This document shows, one piece after another, positions 18,929 through 28,041 of a stretch of 64,000 bases of DNA. Both the position numbers and the translations under genes were made by a program. The stretch lies in assembly GCF_902804485.1 (NCBI RefSeq), contig NZ_CADCST010000077.1, positions 62,001 to 126,000 on the forward strand, given 5' to 3'. The notes under the pieces are model-generated. The model did no database searches. It saw only the letters and a program-made list of their open reading frames with translations, and was not told where the DNA came from. How positions within the stretch are numbered: position 1 is the stretch's first letter; every line of letters starts with the position of its first letter. This stretch comes from Flavobacterium collinsii (GTDB taxonomy: Bacteria > Bacteroidota > Bacteroidia > Flavobacteriales > Flavobacteriaceae).

Positions 18929-21571
18929 ATGGAAAAAATTAATAGAATAAATCATAAAATCGCTCATTTTAGGACAACAAAAATTATGGTGAGTGTATTT
19001 TTACTAGTATGCTGTACTTCAATTGCCCAGCTGAAAAAGCATTTGACCCAGGACGACTATTCCCAGTGGAGCACTTTTAGTAATGTGGCACTGTCTGAAA
19101 CGGGGAATTGGGTGAGTTATAAACTAAACTATGAAAACAAAGAAGATACTCTCTTTGTTAAAAGTACTCGCGAAAATAAGATATATTCATTTCCAAAAGG
19201 AGCAAATGGTAAATTTTTAAAAGGCTCTATTTTTACTTATCAGGAACCTGAAAAGCGATTAATACTTATTAATCTGGACACGCAAAGAAAGATAGAACTG
19301 TCTGATGTAGCTCGTTTAGAGATCGTAAACAACGGGAAATACATTATTACGTTAGCCAATAAATACGGTTCCAAAAGTACCATGTCCATCAGGGATGAAG
19401 ATGGAGAAGCTATAGATGTTATCGAAGGCGTTACAGAATATGTACTAAATGATAAAAGAGACGCACTGATTTATAGTAGTGATTTATCAGATAACCATAC
19501 TGTCGGGCATATTGATTTAAAAAAATACAGGAGAGATCTAATTATTTCAGAGAATGGGCATCCATTTCACACCCTTACATGGCAAAGAAATGGAAATAGT
19601 ATTGCTTTTTTAAAAGAGACAGGTAGCCTGACCAAAAGTAATACGCTATTGTTATATCGAGTACCACAGAAAAAACTGACTGCGCTTGAACTGCAAGACC
19701 TCAAAGAAATGTCAGGGATGCATATCGCAGCCGATTTGAAACTGACTATCTCGGATGATGGTACTAAAGTGTTTTTCGGTGTTAAAAAGAATAATTCTGT
19801 ATCGTCAGATACAAAAAATAATGAGGTAGAAATTTGGAATGGTAATGCACCTTGGGTATATCCTATGGAAAAAAGTGTGGGCAATTGGGAAGATGCAGCC
19901 AAACTTTCCGTTTGGTTTCCAGAGAATAGTATTTCTATGCCAGTATCTTTCACTGAATTACCCAATGTTCAATTAACAGGAAAGCAAGACTATGCCATTC
20001 TTTCAAATCCTAAATCCTACGCCCCAAACTATAAATTAGATGGGGATGTTGATTATTATATTACCGATTTGAAAAAGAACACGCGCTCGCTTTTTTTAAA
20101 ACAACAGTCCACTGATGAAAACAACCTCATTATTTTTCCTTATGGAAATCAAGTAGCCTATTATCGTGATGCTAACTGGTGGCTTTATGATCCTGAAGAA
20201 AACAAACAGATAAATCTAACCAGTGGTATTGCAACTGTCTGGGATTCAAAAAATGATGATTTTGCACCTCCAATTTCTCCTTATAATTGTCCCGGTTGGA
20301 GTTCGGATGGAAAATACATATTACTTTATGATACCTATGACCTTTGGATAGCAGCTTTGGATGGCAGCGGTTGTAAAAGACTTACGCATGGACGTGAGAA
20401 GAACATCGTTTTCAGAATCAGTCCGTATGAATTTTCAAATAAATTTTCGGCAAAATATGGCGCAAGAAGTACAGCGGTGTTTGATTTGTCAAAAGAGCTA
20501 ATTTTAGAAGCTTCCGATAAAGATGATTGTTCTACTGGATATTATATTTGGAATGCTAAAGAAGGGGAAAAATTACTATTACATAATGACAGTGCAATTG
20601 ATCAAATACATAAATCTAAAAATAACTCGTACGTCTTTATAGAACAAAAGTTTGATACCTCTCCGGTTTTGTTATTTAAAGCAGATAAAAGTTCAAAAAG
20701 CACAGTACTATTCGCCAGCAATCCCCAGCAGAAGTGCTACAATTGGGGCAGATCTGAACTCATTCATTATACAAATAAAACCGGTCAGGCACTCAAAGGT
20801 ATATTATTGTATCCGGGGGATTTTGACAAGGAAAAAAAATACCCGATGATAGTACATATTTACGAAATAAGATCAGCAGGTCTTCACCAATATACAAATC
20901 CTTCCCTATATAATGATGAAGGTTTTAATGTTACGAATTATACCTTGAATGGTTATTTTGTTTTATTGCCAGATATCGTTTATGAATCTGGAGATCCGGG
21001 TGTTTCAGCGACAGCGTGTGTTTTGGAGGCAGTCAAAAAAGTAACCGATATGGGATTTGTGGATCCTGAAAAAATCGGTTTAACGGGACATTCTTTCGGA
21101 GGGTACGAATCTGTTTTTATTATCACGCAGACAGATATTTTTTCAGCAGCAGTATCAGGAGCCGGGATAAGTGATATTACAAGGTGGTATTTTAGTATCG
21201 GTAAAGATATTCAAGCCCCGGAGGCTTGGAGGTTCGAAAGCCAGCTATTCAGAATGGGCAAGACATTCTATGAGGATAAGGAAAGCTATTTTCGTAACTC
21301 GCCAATACTACATGCAGCCAATATTACAACACCTTTATTGCAATGGACAGGTAAAGAAGATCCGACTGTTTCCTGGGATCAAAGCGTTGCTTTTTATATT
21401 GCTCTGCGAAGATTACAAAAAAAGCATATGCTGTTAGTATATCCCGATGAACCTCACGTAGTTTTTAATAGAAACAATCAAAAGGATCTAACATTACGGA
21501 CACAGCAGTGGTTTGATTATTACTTAAAAAAAGAGCCACCAGCTCAGTGGATCACTGCGGGTACAAAATAG
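18929..21571 (+). CDS. S9 family peptidase (prolyl oligopeptidase type)
   Basis: 880 residues. An N-terminal hydrophobic segment (KIMVSVFLLVCCTSIAQ) suggests export. Residues ~40-600 are beta-propeller-like, and the C-terminal ~270 residues are an alpha/beta-hydrolase. The nucleophile is Ser722 in GHSFGG; the acid and base are probably in WTGKEDPTVSWDQ and PDEPHVVF. The family cleaves oligopeptides, often after proline, or removes dipeptides. Third gene of the susC-susD operon (12-base gap), so it likely trims peptides bound or imported by the Sus pair, or matures a small secreted protein. Confidence 0.9.
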   Translation: MEKINRINHKIAHFRTTKIMVSVFLLVCCTSIAQLKKHLTQDDYSQWSTFSNVALSETGNWVSYKLNYENKEDTLFVKSTRENKIYSFPKGANGKFLKGSIFTYQEPEKRLILINLDTQRKIELSDVARLEIVNNGKYIITLANKYGSKSTMSIRDEDGEAIDVIEGVTEYVLNDKRDALIYSSDLSDNHTVGHIDLKKYRRDLIISENGHPFHTLTWQRNGNSIAFLKETGSLTKSNTLLLYRVPQKKLTALELQDLKEMSGMHIAADLKLTISDDGTKVFFGVKKNNSVSSDTKNNEVEIWNGNAPWVYPMEKSVGNWEDAAKLSVWFPENSISMPVSFTELPNVQLTGKQDYAILSNPKSYAPNYKLDGDVDYYITDLKKNTRSLFLKQQSTDENNLIIFPYGNQVAYYRDANWWLYDPEENKQINLTSGIATVWDSKNDDFAPPISPYNCPGWSSDGKYILLYDTYDLWIAALDGSGCKRLTHGREKNIVFRISPYEFSNKFSAKYGARSTAVFDLSKELILEASDKDDCSTGYYIWNAKEGEKLLLHNDSAIDQIHKSKNNSYVFIEQKFDTSPVLLFKADKSSKSTVLFASNPQQKCYNWGRSELIHYTNKTGQALKGILLYPGDFDKEKKYPMIVHIYEIRSAGLHQYTNPSLYNDEGFNVTNYTLNGYFVLLPDIVYESGDPGVSATACVLEAVKKVTDMGFVDPEKIGLTGHSFGGYESVFIITQTDIFSAAVSGAGISDITRWYFSIGKDIQAPEAWRFESQLFRMGKTFYEDKESYFRNSPILHAANITTPLLQWTGKEDPTVSWDQSVAFYIALRRLQKKHMLLVYPDEPHVVFNRNNQKDLTLRTQQWFDYYLKKEPPAQWITAGTK

Positions 21572-21590
21572 GATTAGAATAACAATAAAT

Positions 21591-21620
21591 AATGCAGTTC
21601 CTGATAACAGGAACTGCATT
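21591..21620. terminator. Bidirectional terminator between convergent genes
   Basis: Perfect 12-bp stem AATGCAGTTCCT / AGGAACTGCATT with a 6-base loop, placed between the convergent S9 peptidase and DUF6520 genes. Confidence 0.85.
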
Positions 21621-21641
21621 ACCTTTTAATCAATTTAAAAA

Positions 21642-21929
21642 TTACGGCGTATTTCTGTAAAGCTGAAGATTACACGGGCTATTGTCCGTCGCTTTTCTAA
21701 ATACTTGGAAACTACTTGCGCCATCATTGTACATGCAGACAGGTCCGGGTGTGGCCTTACAATCTACATTTACCTCTTCACAACTTGTAGCTAGCGGATC
21801 ATGGATATACCCTTCAATCAAAAGGGTATCAGCCTTACTTTCTTTTGACGCATTGGTGCTTATAGCGCCTGCGCTTGCCAATACAAATGCTGCAATTGGC
21901 AATACTAAAGTTTTTACAATAGGTCTCAT
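21642..21929 (-). CDS. DUF6520 family small secreted protein
   Basis: 95 residues: an Ala-rich signal-like N-terminus (TLVLPIAAFVLASAGAIS) and a short mature region with four cysteines (Cys50, 57, 65, 86) in the order C-x6-C-x7-C-x20-C. Composition and layout match DUF6520, short exported proteins of Flavobacteriia of unknown function. The gene is 89 bases downstream of a MauE-type redox membrane protein start and convergent with the SusCD-S9 operon. The cysteines suggest disulfide formation in the periplasm or outside. It could be a structural peptide, signal or toxin-like product; none of these is shown. Confidence 0.7.
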   Translation of the reverse strand: MRPIVKTLVLPIAAFVLASAGAISTNASKESKADTLLIEGYIHDPLATSCEEVNVDCKATPGPVCMYNDGASSFQVFRKATDNSPCNLQLYRNTP

Positions 21930-22018
21930 AATATTAAAAATTTAAATTAATGATCTACTCTTTTTTACAGGTTTTCGATCTTACTCCTGCTACCAACTGG
22001 TATGAATCACGTGATTTT

Positions 22019-23536
22019 TTATTTCTTTTTAAAAGCTTTTTTTATGGAATTTCCCAGCGAATATTTTTGCAACAGTTGACCGGAAATCACATACAGATTT
22101 GATTCTGTGACAAGGAAATATTTTATCTTTATTTTTCCGGAATCATAAATATAAAAACTCGATAAATATTCGTTTTTAGCAATATCATAGACATCGATTA
22201 CGGATGCCTGAGTCCAAACTTCTTCATTTTCAAATCTCCCTTTCAGCGCGGAATTAACAAAAAGCAAATTGTTAGAAATCGCACTGGTTTTATTGACCAT
22301 ATACGGTGGTGCGGCAAGTTTGGTGTCTCCTGAGAGTTTTACTTTGACTACGTTTAATTTTGCTTGTGTTGTGGTGTCAATTGTATTTCCTCTGTATAGT
22401 ACTGATAACGTATCATTAGCAACAATATATTGGTTCCTGTAATAATAGGTATAAACTAAATTCCGGAGTCCTTTACTATATTGTAGTGTACCATCAGTAT
22501 CGAATATCCCGTCGATTTGCTTTTCCAAAAAAGCGGGAGAAAACTGTGTGTCAATGCTTTTACCGAAATGGAGTGTCCCCATTAAATGTTCTCCTGTATT
22601 TTTTTTCTGACCACGAAATGCAATTCGAGTGGAGTCCATCACAATTGCCTTGGTAAAAAAGTGATTCCCATTGTAAATTGTTTTCGCTTTCCAGTCAACT
22701 ATTTTTCCTTTGTAAATCACAGGGACCATACCATCGTAAACATAAAAATAAGGCGTTTGAATACTTACTTCTACAGAACGAAAAGGAAAGTCATCACGGT
22801 CTAATTGTATTGTATAATGCTGTTTGTCTTTGAAACTATTATCGACAACAATGATTTGTAATGGCGCATCGTGATTTCCTAAATATATTTTGCCGTTCTC
22901 TACACCAGCCAGATAAAACGAGGAGTTTTGTAAGCGGGTTTCATCTATTTTTTTTATTGCATACTGATCAAATCTTCTGATAAATGGATTTTCTTTGGCC
23001 ATAATATCTTCAGATAACATAAAAAGCAGTCCAACAATGCCAATACTGAAAAAAATAGTTGCCGAAAATGAACTGACAAGAACAGCGGGTTTTGAAATCA
23101 GGGATGTATTTGGCATCCCATCGCGCAGTATCAGGATACCCGCTGCTGCCAGCATTATGAAAACGATATTAAAAAAAAGATGTTCCGTCCATCCTAACTT
23201 TTCAAGAATCCCTCCACAAGAACAGGGAATAAAGGAACTGTAATTTAAAATTATATAGATATATGTGGTAAACATAACCATCAAACTAAAGGATGCAAAA
23301 AGACCAATTAATCTCCATTTTTTAAAACCAATAAGTAGAGCTATGAGTAATTCCAGTACCGGTACTATCCACGCAATTGATCCTGCAAAAGCACTCAGTA
23401 GTGGTGACTGCCCCAATTGCACGCGGAAGTTCTCAAAGTCAAGCAATTTACTCACTGCCGCGTATACAAATAGTAGAATATATAGAAATGAGACTACTTC
23501 TGCAAAAATATACTTATAACGTTGGCTAAATTTCAT
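22019..23536 (-). CDS. MauE/DoxX-type redox membrane protein with periplasmic extension
   Basis: 505 residues. Four membrane helices fill the first ~150 residues, with the family cysteine motif FIPCSCGG near 100; a fifth hydrophobic segment (ATIFFSIGIVGLLFML) is near 160. The remaining ~330 residues are extracytoplasmic and rich in beta strands. MauE domains support disulfide formation in partner proteins. The C-terminal extension is not part of the basic MauE fold. Lying just beside the four-cysteine DUF6520 protein on the same strand, it is a good candidate for that protein's oxidation factor; this is inference. Confidence 0.75.
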   Translation of the reverse strand: MKFSQRYKYIFAEVVSFLYILLFVYAAVSKLLDFENFRVQLGQSPLLSAFAGSIAWIVPVLELLIALLIGFKKWRLIGLFASFSLMVMFTTYIYIILNYSSFIPCSCGGILEKLGWTEHLFFNIVFIMLAAAGILILRDGMPNTSLISKPAVLVSSFSATIFFSIGIVGLLFMLSEDIMAKENPFIRRFDQYAIKKIDETRLQNSSFYLAGVENGKIYLGNHDAPLQIIVVDNSFKDKQHYTIQLDRDDFPFRSVEVSIQTPYFYVYDGMVPVIYKGKIVDWKAKTIYNGNHFFTKAIVMDSTRIAFRGQKKNTGEHLMGTLHFGKSIDTQFSPAFLEKQIDGIFDTDGTLQYSKGLRNLVYTYYYRNQYIVANDTLSVLYRGNTIDTTTQAKLNVVKVKLSGDTKLAAPPYMVNKTSAISNNLLFVNSALKGRFENEEVWTQASVIDVYDIAKNEYLSSFYIYDSGKIKIKYFLVTESNLYVISGQLLQKYSLGNSIKKAFKKK

Positions 23537-24737
23537 TGTAATGTGATTGATTATTAGTAATGTAAAATTCTATAAAATAAGTAAGCAACTCTTGTCAATT
23601 CAGGATAATCGTATGCCAAAAACGGACAGAAAAGGCTATCTATAGTTTTTGTCGAATAACAAAACTTTCGAAATTTAATATTTTGCTTATATCAGCATAT
23701 ACAAATAGCAGAACCAGCAGCAGATTATATCGACTGTAGTGTTTTAAAAATATACAGCTGTTTTATATGTTGTCTTTTAACCTTATAGTGGGATAATTAC
23801 TAATGACATGCACGCATATCGAAAACACCTGTTACAAAGACAGCACTACTAACTAATCATCTCCCTATAAGCAATTTAAAAGAGCCAAATTAGAACAATA
23901 TTGTAGAAGGATTGTTATTAAAAACGATCCAAAATTTATAAAAAACGATCATTTTATTTCTTTTCAAAAGTTAAGACTGTAAAATGGAATTTCATCCGGA
24001 GTTATAAATAAACACTAATAAAAATCGATCCGGCAAGTTCATTCATTGAATCAGTCTTATAAAATATTTGAAACAACTGCAAAAAAAAGATGCTCATTTC
24101 TGAGCATCTTTAAGATGAAAATATTTTTAAGACTCCTTCATGTAATTATTGTTCCTGTTCTTCTACCAAAATTAAGAAACTTTACTGCCTTTGAAAATAC
24201 CTCAATTAGTCTTTATTATATAAAATGTGAGAAAAGACAAATTTTTCCGAGTTATTATTTTATCCCTTTTCTATATAGTTTTACATCTTTAACTTTCTTA
24301 CAAGAATATAAAAGCCATTGCTAAACCAACGACTACAAACCATAATAGTTTTGAACTTTTTTCTTTAAAAGAGCTTCTTTTCTTTTTGATTCTGCCTAAA
24401 CCGATCTCTCTACATTATAAAATCAATCTCAACAGCTCTCATTCATTTAGTTTTTTCAAACTTATGATTTAGCGGTATAAAATATGACTGATTTCTGAAT
24501 AATTTATAACAGAATAAGACATATTTAAATAGGAGAAATTTTTAATAAAGATTAATTCTCAATGAACAATCGATAAGGAAATACATTCAATGATCTATTT
24601 TTTTTAGATGCTTCATGAAGCTCTCGCTAAGGTAATCCCACTCCGCTGCTGCATCTTTCATTGATTGCATAACAAACGCATCATAAATAATTATTATGAT
24701 GCGATGTTTATTAAAATAAAAGAGAGTCAAATGAGAT
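23537..24737. other. Intergenic region, 1.2 kb, no convincing gene
   Basis: AT-rich with several short open frames lacking sensible starts or codon use. A minus-strand frame ending at 24281 encodes a basic stretch followed by one membrane helix (LLWFVVVGLAMAFYILVRK), but has no start codon; it may be a relic. A minus-strand terminator hairpin is at 24081-24110. Otherwise I see nothing. Confidence 0.4.
24081..24110 (-). terminator. Minus-strand terminator hairpin
   Basis: 10-bp perfect stem AAGATGCTCA / TGAGCATCTT, TTTC loop, with a run of eight A immediately left that reads as U on the minus strand. The transcript it ends is unclear; the metal-binding repeat gene ends 630 bases to the right. 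Confidence 0.6.
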
Positions 24738-25355
24738 TTAGTTTTTAGGATTCTGCTTTTCAATCATTTTCATTCCACATTTAGGGCACGCTCCACTAAT
24801 GTCAGAAGTTGAGCCGTCCATTGGGCAAACATATTTAGTCACAATTTTACTTTTAGGCTGACTCCCTTTTTGAGCGTGAGTGTCCATTTTTTCTGTGACT
24901 TTTACCATTGCAGTTCCGCATTGAGAACATATTCCTTCAGTATCAGAAGTCGAGCCATCGATAGGACAAACATATTTAGTCACAGTTTGACTCATAGGCT
25001 GACTCCCTTTTTGAGCGTGAGTATCCATTTTTTCTGTGATCTTTACCATCTCCATTGAACATTTAGAACATTTTCCTGGTTTATCAGAAGTTGAACTGTC
25101 CATAGGGCAAACATATTTGGTCACAGTTAGACTCATAGGCTGGCTTCCTTTTTGAGCGTGGGTATCGATTTTTTCTGTGGTTTTTATCAATTCCATTCCA
25201 CATTTTGGACATTTTCCAAATTTTAAATTCATCTGGTCAGGATGTGTTGGACAGCTATAAATTGTTTTTTGTTCCTCTTTTTTTGCAGCTGTTTGTGCTA
25301 TTATGGTTGAATTAAATGCAAAAAATGCACTTAACACGATAATTATTGTTTTCAT
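24738..25355 (-). CDS. Secreted protein with four tandem heavy-metal-binding (HMBD) domains
   Basis: 205 residues with a signal peptide (IIIVLSAFFAFNSTIIAQ). Four copies of a domain of the form YxCPxxxxx...GxCxxCxMxxxK follow: YSCPTHPDQ, YVCPMDSSTSD, YVCPIDGSTSD and YVCPMDGSTSD, each with a CxxC. The fourth-type Met is replaced by Ala in the third copy (CSQCGTAM). Identical linkers (KMDTHAQKGSQP) show recent duplication. HMBD modules occur in copper and other metal efflux proteins and adaptors. Here the protein probably binds metal in the periplasm. It follows the broken DUF3347 gene by 12 bases in one operon. Confidence 0.8.
   Translation of the reverse strand: MKTIIIVLSAFFAFNSTIIAQTAAKKEEQKTIYSCPTHPDQMNLKFGKCPKCGMELIKTTEKIDTHAQKGSQPMSLTVTKYVCPMDSSTSDKPGKCSKCSMEMVKITEKMDTHAQKGSQPMSQTVTKYVCPIDGSTSDTEGICSQCGTAMVKVTEKMDTHAQKGSQPKSKIVTKYVCPMDGSTSDISGACPKCGMKMIEKQNPKN
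24770..25200. repeat. 141-bp tandem repeat inside the metal-binding gene
   Basis: The TTTTTGAGCGTGAG segment and its surroundings recur at about 24867, 25008 and 25149, exactly 141 bases (47 codons) apart. Each unit codes for one HMBD domain plus linker. The near identity points to recent unequal crossing-over, so copy number may vary between strains. Confidence 0.75.
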
Positions 25356-25366
25356 CTTTTTTAAGT

Positions 25367-25857
25367 TTATTTGATTGTTTCTACCGTTTTACCACAGCTC
25401 AACATTTGTGAACCATAGTATGGATTTTTAATTGTATTTTCTTTGCTTAACCAATTTGCGTTTTGCATAGGACAGTATTGATAATAAACAACTTCTGCGG
25501 GTTTTGAAGTTTTTATTAGTGCATACATATTTTTAGATAATGGATCAAAAAGTTCTCGTTGCTTTTAATATCCTGAGTTTCAGAAATACTTTTAGCTTCT
25601 GCACTCAAATCTTTAGAAACTTTCATCCAAACCATATGTTCTTCTGTTTTTAAAGTTTCCATTTTAACAGCAGTTATAGCAGTCCATAAATCTTTTGATG
25701 CTAAAGCTGCTGCTTTACCATCTGTTTTTACTAAGGCTTCTTTCAATAAGAAATAATTGTCGAAAACCGGTTTCAGCTGATCTTTAGTTTGGGCATTAGA
25801 TACCACAACTGATAACAATAGCATTATTGCTATCATTATTTTTTTAAATGATTTCAT
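25367..25857 (-). pseudogene. DUF3347 family protein gene with a frameshift
   Basis: The open frame from ATG 25857 codes for a signal peptide (IAIMLLLSVVVSNAQ) and the first ~100 residues of a DUF3347 protein (LKPVFDNYFLLKEALVKTD), but ends early at 25516. The family continuation is intact in another frame: QRELFDPLSKNMYALI, then VVYYQYCPMQNANWLS and NPYYGSQMLSCGKTVET, ending at 25367. Adding one base to the run at 25563-25566 restores a normal ~163-residue protein. DUF3347 proteins accompany metal efflux systems and carry the conserved YYQYCPM metal-site-like motif. Real mutation or homopolymer read error are both possible. Confidence 0.8.
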
Positions 25858-26010
25858 TTTGTGTTTTTTTTAGATAAAATTTGCTAAATAATGACAAAAA
25901 AGACAGCATAACAAAGTCCTGTTTTTGTAATTGATTTAACCTGAAAATAAAATAATTATAAGCAGAATATGCTTTAGATTTGACACACTAATGGCTGTCA
26001 AAAGTTGAAT

Positions 26011-26379
26011 TTAGCTTATTTTAGGTATAAGCCAAAGAGAATGGAAACCAGAAGAAATAAAGGTTTCTGAACAATAAAATTCTTGTTTTTCTAAATAAAA
26101 ATTGAATAAATTGCTTTTGAATTCCAGTTCATTTAAAAAGGTGATACTTCCATTACATAAAGAAGCACAATCACACATTGAATGCCCGCATTTTCCGCCA
26201 CAACCATCGTGATTTTTATTACCTGGATGATTCATATTATAACAGCAATTATCTTGCTCAGGTTTAGAAGTTTCTTTTGTACAAGAATGATTTACTACAA
26301 TTTTTTCACAGGCAAAAGTTATCGTTGGCATTAGGAATAAGCCAAGTATAACAATTAATAAGATGCGAAATCGGTTCAT
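26011..26379 (-). CDS. Secreted Cys/His-rich small protein
   Basis: 122 residues with a signal peptide (LLIVILGLFLMPTITFA) and a Cys/His-rich mature region: NHSC, DNCCYNMNHPGN, then CGGKCGHSMCDCASLC. The C-terminus SGFHSLWLIPKIS resembles the SIWQPP endings of the DUF6660-like proteins in this window, so it may be a distant relative. Likely binds copper or another soft metal in the periplasm; inference from composition and from the neighbouring metal genes. A promoter match lies 20-49 bases upstream. Confidence 0.7.
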   Translation of the reverse strand: MNRFRILLIVILGLFLMPTITFACEKIVVNHSCTKETSKPEQDNCCYNMNHPGNKNHDGCGGKCGHSMCDCASLCNGSITFLNELEFKSNLFNFYLEKQEFYCSETFISSGFHSLWLIPKIS

Positions 26380-26398
26380 TTGAAAGAAATAATAAGTT

Positions 26399-26428
26399 CA
26401 AAATTACTTATATCATTTTGAATTTCAA
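26399..26428 (-). promoter_or_regulatory. Promoter match TTG-N19-TAATTTTG
   Basis: On the minus strand TTG is at 26428-26426 and TAATTTTG at 26406-26399, a full match to the flavobacterial consensus. Expected start near 26393, giving a leader of about 14 bases before ATG 26379. Confidence 0.6.
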
Positions 26429-26446
26429 CTAAATATATGTTAAAAA

Positions 26447-26628
26447 TTAACTGCTTTCAATTTCTCTAACCACTGGTACGAGTTTTGTAACCCACTTTTT
26501 TCCACCCACACCTTCGGTACGATCAAATAATTTGATGTCTGCAAGTATCTACCTTACTCTATCAAACAAATGTTTTGTAGGAATGCTAACAAAAAATGGA
26601 TAACGAGTTGAGAAAAATCGAAACTGAA
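26447..26628 (-). pseudogene. Gene remnant of unknown family
   Basis: A minus-strand frame ending at TAA 26447 reads STRYPFFVSIPTKHLFDRVR, a TAG at 26551-26549, then ILADIKLFDRTEGVGGKKWV and TKLVPVVREIESS. It has protein-like composition on both sides of the stop but no start codon. I could not assign a family. It looks like the C-terminal relic of a once larger gene. Confidence 0.35.
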
Positions 26629-26859
26629 TTTACTCTATTTTTTCTTTTAACAACGATAAGATAAAAGTCAAGTGTTTTTAAAAGTTGAAAATATAAGTTG
26701 AAAAACTTTACAGGATTCTAACAGGTAAACTCAATAAACATAAGGATTTGTTAATCAATCAAAAATATCGAAGATTTTGTCTAACCAAAAAAGACCCGTA
26801 AAATCACATATGATCCAATTCGCAACAAAAAAGGCAACTTATTTTTTTATAATTTTCTA

Positions 26860-26890
26860 TTGGTTCCATACAATTAATTTTATACTTTTA
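26860..26890 (+). promoter_or_regulatory. Promoter TTG-N20-TACTTTTA next to a GTG start
   Basis: TTG at 26860-26862 and TACTTTTA at 26883-26890. The -7 box ends only 4 bases before the GTG start at 26895, so the mRNA should have almost no leader. Confidence 0.55.
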
Positions 26891-26894
26891 TACT

Positions 26895-27236
26895 GTGAAA
26901 TTTCTAAACTTCATATTAACAATTTATCTGCTAAGCCTGCCATGTTTTACATGTGCCGATACGCAGACGCAAGTTGTTGTTTCATCACCCATTGAGATAG
27001 TACAACAGCTTAATTTTACCAAGGATACTACTTCCCACAATGGAAAAATTGATTTATGCTCACCGTTATGCTGTTGTGCCTGTTGTGGTATTCATGTTGT
27101 TACCAAGGTAGAAAATGAGCCTATCGATTTTCCTATTATCTCTCATGAAATTTCACCTCAGGTTTCACATTACCAATCCCTTTTACCATCAAGCTTCTTT
27201 GGAAGCATTTGGCAGCCTCCACAGATTAATTCATAA
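26895..27236 (+). CDS. DUF6660-like cysteine-rich secreted peptide
   Basis: 113 residues from a GTG start. A signal peptide (FILTIYLLSLPCFTCA) is followed by a polar stretch, the cysteine cluster CSPLCCCACCG, and the C-terminal motif FFGSIWQPPQINS shared with two other proteins in this window (32.0 kb and 45.0 kb). Such peptides occur beside metal efflux genes in Flavobacteria. The cysteine cluster suggests metal binding or sensing outside the cytoplasm. Product function is unproven. The promoter is immediately adjacent, so a leaderless transcript is likely. Confidence 0.65.
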   Translation: MKFLNFILTIYLLSLPCFTCADTQTQVVVSSPIEIVQQLNFTKDTTSHNGKIDLCSPLCCCACCGIHVVTKVENEPIDFPIISHEISPQVSHYQSLLPSSFFGSIWQPPQINS

Positions 27237-27650
27237 AGCTATTTATTGTGGCACTTATAATTATTTAATACTACTTAATTATACTAGTGAGAGCAGTAAA
27301 AAAATGTTGTATAACGGAAAAACACCAAATCTTAAAAACGTACTTCATTTAAAAAAAGAAAAAAGCTTATCCATTCTATTTTCCAAATTATTTTATCGTC
27401 GTAAGTTGTACTTTGTTTTTTTCTGAGTACTCACAAAAACAATATAGCATTTCTTTGCCACACAACGGTAATTGAAGAGTGTAAATTTTAGTAGACTGTT
27501 ATTTTACGGAGCGGCTGATGCAAAGGCAGTATTTTTTGAAGTCTATACAATACAGGTATAGTTATTTGCAATACGCACAACCCAGTAAAAGAATAACTTA
27601 TTCAATCATTTGTAACTGACAATGTCAGTAAGACTACTAAACCTTGAGAC
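27237..27650. other. Intergenic region, 414 bases
   Basis: No supported gene. A perfect 15-bp palindrome (ACTGACA-A-TGTCAGT) at 27615-27629 is a possible operator for the small gene starting at 27651. Confidence 0.4.
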
Positions 27651-27872
27651 ATGAAAATAAAACTCGTATTACTTTGTTTTGGTATAACTATACTCCCAAC
27701 AATTTTCGGCAGCAATAACGAGGATAAGTTTTCTATACTGTATGAACAAAGGTATCGGCATCGTGATGAAGACATAAAAGCACTGGCCTATGATCAATGG
27801 GTTGTGAAAAAGAAAAATTGTATAAAAGTATACAACAAAGGAAAGCTCAATGTTTGTTACATTAATAGCTAG
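27651..27872 (+). CDS. Small exported hypothetical protein
   Basis: 73 residues with a signal-like N-terminus (LVLLCFGITILPTIFGS). The mature part is charged (YEQRYRHRDEDIKALAYDQW), then VKKKNCIKVYNKGKLNVCYI with two cysteines. No family recognised. Start chosen at ATG 27651, 21 bases after a palindromic site. Sits between a DUF6660-like peptide and mgtC in the metal-related region. Confidence 0.5.
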   Translation: MKIKLVLLCFGITILPTIFGSNNEDKFSILYEQRYRHRDEDIKALAYDQWVVKKKNCIKVYNKGKLNVCYINS

Positions 27873-28041
27873 AGAAGAAAATCACTCGTTAAAATAAGCA
27901 CTGAAAAGTGGTATTTTTAATCATAAATTCTCAGATCGGGAAAATTGAATACATAGCCGAATAAAACTATGTTAGTATTTGGTTTCGAAAGGATTGAAAG
28001 AAATTTTTATAGCTGGAAATTAATTCCTAATTTAGATAGAT

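Noticed and set aside
24046..24324. 92-residue plus-strand ORF
   Set aside because: Crosses a terminator hairpin for the opposite strand and has no protein-like features beyond AT-rich hydrophobic runs.
24281..24414. Minus-strand frame coding for a basic stretch and one membrane helix
   Set aside because: No usable start codon (a stop lies just upstream) and too short to support; listed only as a possible relic.
24770..25200. CRISPR array
   Set aside because: The regular 141-base repeats are coding, in frame with the HMBD domains, with no spacer structure or cas genes.
27115..27426. 103-residue plus-strand ORF overlapping the end of a DUF6660-like gene
   Set aside because: Overlaps a better supported gene by more than 100 bases and has no family, signal peptide or spacing support.
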